A DNA stretch of 64,000 bases from Cordia subcordata (lineage: Eukaryota > Streptophyta > Magnoliopsida > Boraginales > Cordiaceae), in contig JAPTOF010000002.1 in the NCBI GenBank assembly GCA_028554755.1, positions 13,007,001 to 13,071,000 of the forward strand, read 5' to 3'. A model generated the notes under the pieces. It had not been told where the DNA came from and made no database searches. It saw nothing but the letters and a program-made list of their open reading frames with translations. A program made the position numbers and the translations under genes. Positions 12,493 to 23,630 of this stretch are shown here, one piece after another (position 1 is the stretch's first letter; each line of letters begins with the position of its first letter).

Positions 12493-13237
12493 AAAGATTC
12501 CTATTTGATCGTCCAATTTTTTTAATATCCAAAAGTATTTTTTTGAAAATTTAAAAATTAAAACTAACCTGTTGGCCTTTATTAAAAAAAGTTTTATATA
12601 AAAGTTAAAGTTAAAAAAAGTTAAAAAATCAGAAGCTCCAAATTGAAATCTAAAAACAAAAAAAAAACTTTTGAGAAACTATTTTTACATCATGCTAGAA
12701 ATTAGTTTTCTTCTCTCATTTTTTTTCCCTCAAAAATATTACTATATATTTATGAAAATCCAATCTATTCTTGAAATAAACACTAAAGCTCAATTTTCTA
12801 ATATACAAGGGCAAATAATCAACAGCTTTTTTTTAACAGCACTTTTATTCAAATTTCTACTGCTAAAAACTCTACATCTCAATAGCTAAAATCTCACAGT
12901 TAGACCAGACTTTCCGTTTCAGGATTCAAATTAATTTTTTATGCAAACTTTGGATATTCTTTTCATGGTTTAATTGCTTCATTCGCTAGTTCTTAAACTA
13001 TAACATGTGGGACATTTTGGTCCCTGAACTATCAAAATAAGCTTTATGGTTTTTAAATTATTAATTATTAGACACCGTTAATCTTTTTAAACACTGAATT
13101 TTGAACTAAAATGCCTAATTTTTGGATACTTAATAGGATTTGGCGGCTGTTTTCTAACATTTTTTGGATCAGTGCTCAAATCTTGATAAACTTTTACTCA
13201 ATATGTTCAAACTCAAATCTTAATGTTAACACACACA

Positions 13238-13290
<53 letters not shown>

Positions 13291-13668
13291 GCGTTTACCA
13301 AATTGAAAACGAAAAACGATATCCTCTATTATAAATCTGAAATGCATTAAGCATGTAGTTGTTAATTAATAGCTTTTGAATATTTTATCTTTTATAAAAC
13401 TAGGAAATACATTTAAATATTTTAGAATCATTCTTTATGTTTAAAAATAAGTGTTTTGTGTGTGTATAAATATATTGACTATTGTGTAAGATTTTCTTAA
13501 CGACCTAATTATATGTAGAGATGTGTATGAGTTGAAATTAAGGATATTATATGAAGTTAAAAGAGAAAAGGTTTTAGTAAGGGAAATAAAAATTAAAACA
13601 ATCAAATCAATGATCAACTTAAAATACTTGATCTTTAGGCATGTTTTCTGCATGAGAAGCTCAATTTA
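12493..13668. other. Non-coding, with a microsatellite
   Basis: AT-rich sequence. The stretch at about 12985-13120 (...TTAAACTATAACATGTGGGACATTTTGGTCCCTGAACTATC in part) resembles a widespread plant intergenic repeat that I cannot assign to a class. A compound microsatellite is at 13230-13290. No gene seen. Confidence 0.45.
13230..13290. repeat. Compound (AC)n(AT)n microsatellite
   Basis: About 20 AC units, with one interruption (CAGAC) near the start, run directly into about 10 AT units. Confidence 0.95.
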
Positions 13669-14033
13669 TTAAAGCAAACTTAGGAAAAACAACATGAAGT
13701 TGTTTTCTGCTGCTGTCTTTAATTTGAGAGATTCAAAAATCAAAGTATTTTCTAAGTTTCTCTTCAGAAAAATTTCCTTTGTAAATATGATATTGTATAT
13801 AGCTGCTCCAAAAGAGTGCTTCAACAATGTTGCCTTGAGGTTCTTTCCAAGTGCTTTTGGAGTGACGAATACAAGCATGTCTCCCAATTGATGAGGGTGT
13901 CTTCGATTGCAAGAAGTTCATACCCTTTTCTCCAGATTCTTCTTGTAAAGCAACACGCAAAGAATAAGTTGTTTGTTGTTTCACTTGCCAAAGTTATAAA
14001 AAGTGCACGAAGGATTTGACACCAATGCTTCAT
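13669..14033 (-). pseudogene. LINE (L1-type) fragment, C-terminal zinc-binding RT region
   Basis: On the minus strand, with one frame change, the translation shows ETTNNLFFACCFTRRIW, which fits the ET-HLFF-C-F-IW signature of the zf-RVT domain at the end of plant LINE ORF2. Further on comes an A-YNI-K-RN-IF type segment, as in the last part of that domain. Only about 120 codons survive, and no RT core or poly(A) tail is seen. It lies next to a DC1 gene fragment and a truncated LTR, so this is a junction of broken pieces. Confidence 0.6.
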
Positions 14034-14227
14034 TCAATTAATTTGAATTTTGAAGCAAAAAATTAAAAAAAGAGAAAAGTGCCCAATAAAGGTGAACATC
14101 CTTGGGCCAACCCACAATGCCATCATCATCTTTTATCATCATCAGTATAATCATCGTCATCTGCTTCAACTTTAATTTGTTTCTCCTTCTTCAGTTCATG
14201 ACTGACTTATTAAACTAAAACACTTCT

Positions 14228-14521
14228 TGCTGCAATACTTGCGGGCTACAATGCAACCGCTATCAGTATTTCGTTTGTTCTGAGTATGATTTTGATTTAC
14301 GCGTTAATTGTGCTTCCTTGGGTCCTATGGATAAAATTTGCGAGTATAGAAATGATTCCCATACTCACCAACATCCATCAATCCATTGTGATGTATTAAA
14401 TAACCAACAAGTTTCATGTAGTGTACGTGGAGAACCATGTAAAACTTCAGTCTATGTTTGCCTTGATTGTCGATCATTTGGCTTTGCACGAATCTTGCAT
14501 CACCTTGCCCAGATACATTAA
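14228..14521 (+). pseudogene. DC1 (Cys/His-rich C1) domain gene fragment
   Basis: A single open frame of 98 codons shows CCNTCG, then a Y-VC-EYDFDLRVNCASL segment, then HTHQHP, then C-V-GEPC-TSVYVCLDC-SFGF and a final HHL-IH. This spacing of Cys and His matches about one and a half DC1 domains, the zinc-binding repeats of a large plant family often linked to defence or signalling. One zinc-ligand Cys appears to be Tyr (EYDFD where CDFD is usual). There is no start, no upstream domain, and only 11 bases separate it from the LTR at 14533. It is probably a decayed fragment rather than a gene. Confidence 0.6.
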
Positions 14522-14532
14522 ACATCCCTTTT

Positions 14533-15027
14533 ACAAAGTAAAGAGCTTTGAAATTTGTCTCAAAGCATCTATACAGCTTGTATTGTAAATCCAAATTCCA
14601 ACTTGTACTTACTCCTTCTTTGAGATTACTTGCGTAAATCCTACTTTGATCTATTGTATTTGTTCGGTATTGGATAGATTAGTCTTGGGTGTAAAAATAT
14701 TGAATTTTTACAATTGAGTTTCCTGATTTGGGGATAAATCGAAGTTATATGGTTGGTTTTTAAGCTTAACCAACTTTTGAAAAGCTGAAGGTTATAGTGA
14801 AGTAGTTGAAAAACTCGAGTAGGACACTTAGCAAGTATATGTAGGCTTGGTGGCCGAACCACTATAAATCAGTACATCTTGCTTTTTCGCTTTAGTCTTT
14901 TCAATTTCTTTATTGCACGCGATTACACTCGCTACAAGCTTTTGCAAATTGAGAAAAATTTTGAAATCCATAATTTGATTTTTGCCACTCTATTCACCCT
15001 CCTTCTAGAGCGTACTTGCCACTCACA
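14533..15027 (+). repeat. Truncated 5' LTR of the SIRE-like element
   Basis: It aligns by eye with 23150-23630 along its whole length (shared CTTGTATTGTAAA, TTTGAGATTACTT, GGTTGGTT, CCACTATAAATC, TTCACTTTAGTC-type blocks in the same order). It ends CACTCACA just before the primer-binding site. The first two thirds of the LTR are missing; the left side abuts the DC1 fragment. Confidence 0.8.
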
Positions 15028-15029
15028 AG

Positions 15030-15042
15030 TGATATCGAGGGC
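15030..15042 (+). promoter_or_regulatory. Mutated primer-binding site of the SIRE-like element
   Basis: TGATATCGAGGGC corresponds to the initiator tRNA-Met site TGGTATCAGAGC with several changes and lies 2 nt after the LTR end. Confidence 0.65.
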
Positions 15043-15086
15043 TTTGTCTTACGAGGTATACTAATCATCTTATAAGAGGTCCTATC

Positions 15087-16111
15087 ATGGCAAGCAGGTC
15101 TTCTACGTTTGATGAAGGTTTTTTTTTTTCCATTCAAGCCACAAAGATTTAATGGTGTGAACTATTCATATTGGTGTATTGTTGAAGATGGTCCATATGT
15201 TCCAATGAGAACGGAAAAAGATGGCACCATGGTCATCAAAAGGAAAATTGAGCTTACTCAAGAAGATTGCGCCATGGTGGAAAAGAATTCAAGCTTTGAA
15301 TGTTCTTCATTATGAATTAAGTGAGAAAGATTTTAAAGAAAAATCTCATCACAAGACGGCTCAAAAAATTCTTTGAAATCTTGGACATGCTCTATCAAGG
15401 AGATCAAAGCGATGAATACGAACATGGGGAATAAGAAGAGGAAGTAATCAATCATGTGCTCTTCATGGCCAACAATGAGGTAAACCAAGAACACACTACT
15501 TCTTTAATAGATGATGACTCTTGTGAAGATTGTGAATTTAACTTTATCAATGATGAAATACGTGATGTTATACGTGATTTGCATAAGAATTTAGTGAATA
15601 TTGTCATGCAAAACAAGGCTCTTCAAAAACAAGTTTTGGAACTCAAAGATGAAAACAAGTCTTGTCCAAAGAAAATTATGAACTCAAAGTTGACAAGAAG
15701 GCTTTGCAATTGGAAAACCAAGATTTGAAAAATGAAGTGGAACTTTACAAAAGCTTTCAAATAGATGAATCGATCATTGATGAGCACAATTTACACTTAG
15801 AACAAGAAAAATTTTGCTTGATGAAAGAGAATGAGAATTTGAAAAAGGTTGTTGAAAAGTTTACAAAAAGTAAAGAAACACTTGATGTTTTACTTGGTTC
15901 ACAACAAAAAGCTTTTAGAAAAGAAGGAGTTGGTTTTGATCCATCATCATCAAAATTTTTTCATAAAAACATTATTATCAAAAGTTCTTCTAGGAACAAC
16001 ATATCTACATCGTATGTGAAATGTGATTTTAAATTTGTGAACAAACGTCATTCTCATGTCATGTGCACTTATTGTGAAAAGAGAGGTCATACCTCCACTA
16101 AATGCATGTGA
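15087..16111 (+). pseudogene. gag of the SIRE-like element, broken
   Basis: Starts with an ATG at 15087 and reads SSTFDEG, then loses frame in a T11 tract at about 15119-15129. The frame after it continues with RFNGVNYSYW, the usual beginning of this gag. A deletion follows directly after SYW. From about 15456 the protein becomes acidic and coiled-coil rich (repeated N-L-L-K patterns). It ends at 16065-16107 with a CX2CX4HX4C zinc knuckle (CTYCEKRGHTSTKC) that is still complete. At least three frame changes. In life it would be the nucleocapsid/capsid protein of the particle. Confidence 0.75.
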
Positions 16112-16229
16112 ATTGGGAACTCTTATGTCAGAATCGCAAAGGCCAAAATAGGCCATAAAAAAAGCTAACCCCCAAGAACCCAATGGAAGTTAAGTGCCTA
16201 AACCCAAATGATTGCTTTGATTGTAGGAA

Positions 16230-16646
16230 AATAAGCTTGGCACTTAATGGATATTTGATAGTGGGTGTTCCAAGCATATGAAGGGAAATGCCTCATTGCT
16301 CATTGATTTGAAGAAAGCAGAAAATGGTGAACATTTGGAGATGCTTCAAAAGGAAGAGTATGTGGAAAAGGAAGCATTGGAATCAAAGGTTCAATTACCA
16401 TCAAGGATGTGCTTTACTTAGAAGGTTTGAAATCTAATTTATTTTTTATTATTCAATTGTGTGATAGTAATTTTGATGTGTTATTTAAAGCAAATGCCTG
16501 TTTTGTGAAGAAAGATGGTATTAACGCACTTGTTGCCAAATGTGTGAACAATATGTATATTGATGATTTCTATAATCTTGTGTGTCAAAATGTGAAATGC
16601 TTGTCCCTTGTTGATGATAATATATGGCTTTAGCATAGACACTTAG
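16230..16646 (+). pseudogene. Protease and start of the pre-integrase region, SIRE-like element
   Basis: The retropepsin active-site motif is seen as WIFDSGCSKHM (D-S-G) near 16245. A frame break follows, then a 75-codon open stretch at 16409-16633 that ends at a TAG where the GAG-pre-integrase zinc motif begins (HRHL follows the stop). The reading continues on the other side of the inserted LTR at 18182. Function lost. Confidence 0.7.
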
Positions 16647-18181
16647 TGATGTGTTTTAAACCTGCAAGTGTACAGATTGTTCATGGTATAGCGGATACAA
16701 GTACGGGTATCATCTCTACAAAGAGGCTGCCATAGTTCAGTTTCTATGTGCAAGAGTGCTTAAGACTACTTACGTGCATGTGTTGAAGTGTTTTTGGTCT
16801 TTTTTAGGATTAAAGGGAGCTCGGAACAATGGAAAGTAAATCCTAAACTAGCCTAAACTAAGGGAAAAACTATAGGTACCAAGCTAAAGAAAGAAGGCTC
16901 TACAAGCTAAAAGGGGACCTAGGGTGATCGTGTTGCAACTAGATTCAGGCTATGATAATGGTTCAATCTATTTATGACTTGATTACTTTCTTAGAAAACT
17001 TAGCTAACTAACCTTATTATCCATTAGGACTCGGTGCGGGTCTATCCCTAGGTAGATGTCCCTAGAATATAGCATGGTTCTTATGATCTAGGGTTTTAAG
17101 ACTTACTGAACTAAGTTCTCTATGGTGTTGATTAATTCCCTATCGAAAGAGACTCGTAGGGCATTAACTAGTGCTAGTAGGTACCCATTTAGTATTATTT
17201 CAAACTAGATGTATACTCCTACCACACTATATTATCTATTAAGTATATTAATCAACACACTTTAGTGGGAAATAGGGCTTATGCAGTTACCATGGATTAA
17301 GGCTAAGGTGGAACCACCACCGATAGTGTTTAAGCACAAAAGATCACATGTAACTTTATTTAGATATTTTAACAAACACATAAATATGTTTGATTTTCAA
17401 CACATAGACATATTTATTCATGCCATTGATCAAGGTAAAGAAGCATGCATTAAGAGCCATAGATACACACAAATCTTTTTCATAGCCTTATCCTAATATA
17501 CAACAGCAAACAACCCTATAGCTAGCCTATTCTAGCAAAATATTTACAAGATCTAAAAAAAAAACAAGAAGAACTCCCTTAAATCTTGCTTCCAAATACA
17601 TACAAGCTCTTTAAATCCTTGTTGATTACTTTAATCCTTGGCTTGGCTAGGTGTTTAGAGGGTGTGTAGAGGTGTTTACTAAATGGGATTAGGGTTAGGG
17701 TGAAATGGGTTTGAAGAAAAATGAAGTTCCTTCCCTTAAAATTGCTGAAAATTGAGCTTTTATGAACTGTTTTAGCACAAAGCCGGTCGACTAGCTCCTC
17801 TTTCTTGCTCAACTGGCTTAATAATGAGAGTTATCTGACTTGGTCAGTTGACCGGCTCTAGGCTTGCACTCGATCGGCTACAAATGATTGCTCATTGGTT
17901 TGGTAGGTCGACCGGCTCTTCTTCCAAGCTTGACCGGCCACTTTTTTTGCCTTTGGTCCTCATTTTTAGCTTGTTTCTCCATCATGCTCGAACCCTTCCA
18001 AAACTCACCTAAAACACAAAATATAGCATTTAGTGTAGCATTTATACGTCTAAATATATTATGTACAAAAATATTAACAAATATGCATAAACTCTATATT
18101 AAATGCGTTTAATTAAACTCTAAACACCTCTATATGTGCATGAAAACACTATGTATAAACACGCATAAGTCACACACATCA
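16647..18181. repeat. Inserted solo LTR-like element with 5-bp target duplication
   Basis: A 1535-bp block begins TGATGTGT and ends ACACATCA (8-bp terminal inverted repeat, TG...CA). It is flanked by CTTAG on the left and CTTAA on the right. Omitting the block and one copy of the flank brings the two halves of the pre-integrase segment back into register, so it was inserted into an existing copia element. The sequence just inside the left end (CCTGCAAGTGTACAG, ACGGGTATCATCTC) is a type seen at plant LTR ends. No coding is present. Four GTCGACCGGC-like words occur at 17781-17940. Orientation not determined. Confidence 0.75.
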
Positions 18182-19107
18182 CTTAAAACATGCTAGTATG
18201 GACTTGCTTATGAACTTAAATAAAAAGAATCTTGCTAATGGTTTGTCAATGTGAAATATATGAAGAATGCTATGTGTGATGCTTGTAAACTTGGTAAATA
18301 ACATAAAGCTAGTTTTAAACCAATTAATAGAGTTTTACCACTAAAGCTTTATAACTTATACACGTGGATTTGTTTGGACCTATGTGTGTTGCTAGTCTTG
18401 GTAGTGCACATTTTGTGTTTGTAATTGTTGATGATTATATTAGATACACTTGGATCATTTTTCTTGCATTAAAAAGTGAAATCTTTGATGAATTTGCTAG
18501 ATTTTGCAAAAGAGTGCAAAATGAAAAGGGTTATTTTATAAAGAGCATTCATAGTGATAATGGTAAAGAATTTGTGAATGCATTTTTTGATGAATTATGT
18601 GAATTGTGTGGTACTGAGCATATCTTTTTGGCACCTCACACACCTCAACAAATAGGGTTGTTGAGAGGAAGAACCGATCAATACAAGAAATGGCTAGAAT
18701 TATGTTGAGTGGACATGGGTTGCCTACATATTTATGGGCCGAAGCAGTCAATTCATCTTATTATATGGTTAACCATGTATTGGTCAGACCATTCTTGAAG
18801 AAAATGCCATATGAGCTATGGAACGGAAGAAAGCCGAACATTGCCTACTTCAAGGTATTTGGATGTAAATGTTATATACCAACTTGGTAAGTTTGATTCT
18901 AAATCTCGTGAAGGTATCTTTGTTGGGTATTCAACTAGAAGTAAAGCTTATTAGGTATTTATCAAACATGATTGTATTATTGAAGAATCTATGCATGTAA
19001 AGTTTGATGAAACTAACCATTTTCAGTTGAGAAAGGAAAATGATGATGTTGTAGGTGAATTGGAACTAATGAAGAAAGATCAAAATGCTACAAATTTATC
19101 AAAATGA
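18182..19107 (+). pseudogene. Integrase of the SIRE-like element, broken
   Basis: After the inserted LTR the remainder of the zinc region is seen (CDACKLGK near 18270), then a core with MDLFGP (first Asp), SDNGKEF (second Asp) and a damaged TPQQ segment in which the expected downstream Glu is lost to a frame break near 18655. A shifted frame continues with LWAEAV, PYELW-GRKPN and FGCKCY, typical of the end of copia integrases, followed by a GYSTRSKAY segment. Several stops. In an intact element this enzyme joins cDNA to the host chromosome. Confidence 0.75.
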
Positions 19108-20135
19108 AGAAGATGAAGAAGGTCAATCCCTTAAAAGGCAAACAAATGAAATTGATCAAAAGAAGAGGATGAGAGAATTAGCAAAGGATGCAAGGACTTG
19201 CCAAGAGCTTAAAAGTTTATGAAGAATCATCCATTGAGCAAGTGATAGGTGATTCTAGCAAAAGGGTAAGAATAAGAGAGTCCAAGATAAGTATGATAGG
19301 AGAGTTGAACTTCTTTCTCAAGCTACAAATCAAGCAAATGAAGGATGGAATCTTCATCAATCAAACAAAGTACATCAAAGAGCTACTAAAAATGTTTGGT
19401 TTAGAAGATGGGAAAGAGATTGGTATACTTATGAGTCCATCCATAAAGCTTGGCAAAGATAAAAAAGGTAAACCGATTGATAAAAGAAATAGAGGTATAA
19501 TTGGTAGTTTACTTTATCTTACTACCTCTAGATCGGATATAATGTTTGCCATATGCTTGTGTGCACGATTTCAATCCTCTCCAAAGAAATCTCACTTAGG
19601 TGCCGTGAAAAGGATTTTTCAATATTTAAAAGGCATATTGACCTTGGTTCATGGTATTCAAATGAAACATCTATTGAGCTTATAGGGCGTTTAGATGCAA
19701 ACTTGGATAGAAAAAAGTACAAGTAGGAGTTGTTAATTTTTTGGACAATCACTAGTTTCTTGGTCAAGTCGAAAACAAAATAGTGTTGCAACATCCACAA
19801 TCGAAGCCGAGTACATAACCGCAAGTAATTGTGTTTCTCAAATTCTTTGGATGAAACAAAATTTGTGTGATTATGGTCTTAAGTTTGATAATACTTCTAT
19901 TTATTGTGAAAATAATAGTGCTATTAATTTAACTTGTAATCCTATACAACATTCAAGAAGTAAACATATTGACATTCAATATCATTTTTCTTCGTGATCA
20001 TGTGCAAAAATGTGATATTAGTCTTGAATTTATGAATACCAATAATCAATTAGCTGATATTTTCACAAAACCTTTGAATGAAGATAGATTTTATATGATT
20101 AGAAGAAATTTGGGAATGTTTGAACTTGATTGATT
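19108..20135 (+). pseudogene. RT C-terminus and RNase H of the SIRE-like element, RT core deleted
   Basis: The segment joins the region before RT (RVRIRES near 19270) directly to MIGELNFFLKLQIKQ, which normally follows the YVDD core, so roughly 190 codons including the catalytic aspartates are missing. The connection domain (KYIKELLKMFGL, GSLLYLT-SRSDI) is open from 19188 to 19685. RNase H follows with frame breaks: STIEAEY near 19797, IYCENNSAI near 19898, and LADIFTKPL near 20053. Dead. Confidence 0.8.
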
Positions 20136-20606
20136 GTTGTTTGATACTTGTACTTATCTGTGTAAGTTTACATGTTTCTAGTTGAGTTAAGTATGAATTG
20201 TTGATGGTCTGAGTGAAATTTTGACATGTATTGAAATAAATTTGTATGTGCATTCTTGAAAAAGGATTTGAAAAACATACTTTCTCACTGACGAAAAACC
20301 CTTACTCAGTCCAGGCGACCAGATAGGTTCTACCGAACATCTTTTGAAAAATCTTCAGTCAGGCGAACTTTTTGAAATCCAAAAGCACTTTTCTCATGTT
20401 GAGCGACAGAATACGATCTGCGCAAAAATAAAAATTAATGTCTTTTCAAATTTTTTTCCAAAGCAAACACTATTTATTCCCTCCATACACAACTTTTCTA
20501 CTAAAAACTCTTCATCTAACTCAAAATCTTTTGATCAAATTGTGTTTTCTCTTGATTTTTAACAAACCCAATTCAAAAACTTCATTTTTACCGATTAAAA
20601 TCATAC
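20136..20606 (+). other. Spacer between pol and third ORF of the SIRE-like element
   Basis: Non-coding segment inside the element. No splice acceptor or promoter could be recognised with confidence. The tail just before the ORF start is pyrimidine-rich. Confidence 0.4.
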
Positions 20607-21773
20607 ATGGAGAGGGGTCAACCTTCAAGTGGTGAGAAGAGGAAAAAGAGCTCCACTATAAAGGGTCCAAAACCATTTGAGAGAGGAAGTGACAAGTTCT
20701 TGGATGTGGAATTCATCAAACAACGTATTTTGGCACATCAAGAGTTACAAGATTTCTAGTTTATGGAGATGATCTGATTTAAAGGTTGGTTGGATTATTA
20801 CACTTTGTCTAGAAATGTTCATAAGGAACTTGTTTGTCAATTTTACTATAATATGTCATTTAGTGCTAAGCATGGTTATAGAACAATTGTGAATGACGTT
20901 ACTTTTACTTTGATCGAGAAGTTGATCAACAAATGCTTTAATATACCCATGTCTACTAGAGGGTTTAAGGTTTATAGTGCTTAGGGTTTCCCAAGAGGAG
21001 TTTCTGATGAGTTTCAAGAAAATGTGAGTAATTATATATGGGAAGGGATTGGTCTATGTTTGCATAATGAACTCCCAAAAGCCCATCAATTGCCTACGCA
21101 AAAGAGGATTTTCTTTAATTTCTTGAAATATAGCATTGTCCCTAGAAGTGTCAAGGATGACACAATTGGTGCACAAGAGGCTATAGTCATGTATCAAATG
21201 CATAAGCAAAAAGAAGGTTTATTTGGCTACTATTATTCTCAGTCATATGATCATGTGTGCATGAAAGGGACTAGTTTGCCATATGGAATGGCTTTGACAT
21301 ACATCTTTGAGAGATTTGATGTCATTGGTGATTAGATGGGTATTCCACCAAGCATTTACACCAAATATGGATTGAATGATGTTTGGAGTATGAGGTACTA
21401 CAAGTATCAAAGAACATATATCCTTGAAAGTGATTACAAGGATCTTCAACAACCTGAAAAGGATCATATAAGAAGAACTATGCTTGGAGATCTACTGGAA
21501 AGAAATGTTGAGAATGAGGAAGCTATAGAAAAAGAACAAGAGATAAAGAATGTTGAAGAGGTTCGAGGAGATGATATTGAAGATGAAGAATTAGCCGGAG
21601 CAATGAGAAGATCTTTAGAGGATTTTGGGACTCAATATGTTTGTGCTAGTAGTGCCTCAAGCAGTCAACAAAGGCCAACACTTATGGATGTCTTACTTGG
21701 GAGCAAGGATGACATTAAAGATATTGAAGAGAAACAAGTAAGCATGAATGAGAGGCAATCTACTATACTTTGA
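20607..21773 (+). pseudogene. Third ORF of the SIRE-like element (Transposase_32-like / env-position ORF)
   Basis: A 388-codon frame starts at an ATG (20607) and keeps the same phase to a TGA at 21771. It is interrupted only by in-frame stops at 20757, 20775, 20982 and 21333, with no frameshift. The first ~50 residues are basic. The middle has FYYNM, LINKCFNIP, FFNFLKYSIVPRS and LPYGMALTYIFE, a pattern I associate with the 'putative plant transposon protein' (Transposase_32) domain that occurs 3' of pol in some plant LTR elements. The C-terminus is acidic and likely coiled coil, ending with a Ser-rich linker. No signal peptide or membrane segment is evident. It occupies the position of the env-like ORF in SIRE1. 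The domain match is from memory. Confidence 0.65.
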
Positions 21774-22270
21774 AGAGTTTAGTTGACTATCTCCAACCCT
21801 TCCAATTCTCTCATTATAATTGAAAATTTTCATCTTCTTGGCTTAGGTTTTTTCCAAAACATTTTTCTTTTTAAATTTTCTACAATTGACCACCTTATTT
21901 TTCACGCGCATTTTGCATTGTCATGAATAAGTTTTTTCTGTTATGGATGTTTATAAGTATTTTGAATGTTACTTTTACTTTTACCCTTATGATATTATGC
22001 ATGTTTTGATGATGCCAAAAGGAGAAGAAAGATAGTTTGTACTTAAAGAAGTGTGAAGGTAGTAATTTTGTTGAGGTTGTTGATGATGTGGTGATTATAT
22101 TGCTAAATGGGTTATGACTTGCCTAATTGAAATATGCATAATTTGAGGAGGACTCTTGTTACTCTTATGATCTTAATTGAATGAGCATATTCTTAGGGGG
22201 AGTGATTGAGTTATCTTTATTTCCTATATCAATGCATTCATTGGTTAATCACATAAAGGTTTGTCGTATC
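21774..22270 (+). other. 3' untranslated part of the SIRE-like element
   Basis: Non-coding, AT-rich segment between the third ORF and the polypurine tract. Nothing else recognised. Confidence 0.5.
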
Positions 22271-22284
22271 AAAAAAGGGAAGAT
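22271..22284 (+). promoter_or_regulatory. Polypurine tract of the SIRE-like element
   Basis: AAAAAAGGGAAGAT directly precedes the TGTTAGC start of the 3' LTR, the expected plus-strand primer position. Confidence 0.8.
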
Positions 22285-23630
22285 TGTTAGCATTATCATA
22301 TGATTATCTTATGTTTTGATAATGACGTTTGAATTATATGTGATTAAGATGCTTGTGATGAATAATTGATGTGCTTTTAATGAATCTTATGATGATTGGA
22401 TGAATTGATAGTGATCCATTAAGAGTATTATGACATATTGCAAAGATCATTATTGCTTATAGAACTCTTGTGAGTTATTGAGATTGCTAATATATTTTAT
22501 AAGTTCTTGAACTATTTTGAATTATCTTTGCCATGGAAGAGGATCCTTTGTCACCGGATACATCAAGCCATTGAGCTTATTCGTTTCAATTCTTGAAGAC
22601 TTAGTTTGATGATATAAGGATGGAGACAAAAGTCATAAGGGGAACGGGTGTAGTTTTAATATTGTAAATTTACCTCCTTTGTGTCTTGGATTAGCTTATG
22701 ATTTAGATATTACATGCCCCAAATATTTTTTGAAAATGATGCACGTTTCTCAAAATGCTTTTGAGATCCAAAAAGTATTTTCGAACTTAGTCTTGAAGAA
22801 AATTGATTTTGAACGAGAAAAGATTTTATTGTAGATGAGTGAAGCCATCCGAGCTACTGGATGAGTATAGAGTCCTCCTGATAGTGCACTTTTGGATTTT
22901 GAACTGATGGCTACCAGGCAAAGCCTTCTACGTGACTGGAACAGTGGGATTTCGACTGGATCGTACAATTTTTTGAAAATTTTATCCAAAACTAGCCGTT
23001 ATTCGTACGATCTTTTTTCCTAGCCTTTCTTATAATGTTGAAAAGTCAATTTTGGTAAAAAATTAATATATCTGACAGCTATATTTTTATTTGGACATAT
23101 ATATGTATCTTTCTTTTTTGAGCTTTCACTATAATAAGACCAAGAAAAGATACAATACAAAGCAAAGAGCTTTCAAATTTCTCTCAAGACAACTGTAAGG
23201 CTTGTATTGTAAACCCAAATTTCAACTTGTGCTTACTCTTTCTTTGAGATTACTTATGTAAATCTTACTTTGATCTATTGTCTTTGATGGGTATTGGGTA
23301 GATTATTATTAGGTGTGAAAAAGATTAAATCTTGACAATTATGTTTCTTGATTTGGGGACAAATCAAGGTTGTATGGTTGGTTCTTGAGCTTAACCAACT
23401 TTTGGAGTGGTTGAAAATCTCGAGTGGGATACTTGGGGAGTGGAATTAGGCTTGATGGCCAAACCACTATAAATCGTTGTGTCTTACTTTTTCACTTTAG
23501 TCTTTTCAATCTCTTTATTCCACATGATTCCACTCGCTACAAGTTTCTAAAAATCGAGAAAAATTTCAAAATCCATAACTTGATTTTTGTCGCTCTATTC
23601 ACTCCCCTCTAGAGCATGCTTGCCACTTAT
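22285..23630 (+). repeat. 3' LTR of the SIRE-like element
   Basis: About 1346 bp, starting TGTTAGCATTATC after the polypurine tract. It ends at about 23630 (GCTTGCCACTTA), matching the end of the 5' LTR at 15027. A CCACTATAAATCG TATA-like sequence is at about 23462. The end is somewhat eroded, so the last few bases are uncertain. No target duplication can be tested because the 5' end is truncated. Confidence 0.8.

Larger units (their letters stand above)
14533..23630 (+). mobile_element. SIRE-like Ty1-copia retrotransposon with third ORF, decayed
   Basis: Order on the plus strand: partial 5' LTR (14533-15027), primer-binding site, gag, protease, integrase, RT remnant, RNase H, a further ORF (20607-21773), polypurine tract, full 3' LTR (22285-23630). 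Copia gene order (integrase before RT) is clear. The coiled-coil gag, long LTR and an ORF after pol fit the SIRE/Maximus lineage, by inference. The 5' LTR has lost its first ~850 bp, the RT catalytic core is deleted, and another LTR is inserted at 16647-18181. Many stops and frame breaks make it non-functional. LTR halves differ by very roughly 20% by eye, so it is old. Confidence 0.85.

Noticed and set aside
17690..17704. Telomere-like TTAGGGTTAGGG
   Set aside because: Only about two imperfect units inside an LTR-like insertion. Not an interstitial telomeric array.
20607..21773. Calling the third ORF an envelope protein
   Set aside because: No signal peptide, membrane anchor or cysteine pattern is visible. 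Only its position resembles the env-like ORF of SIRE elements.
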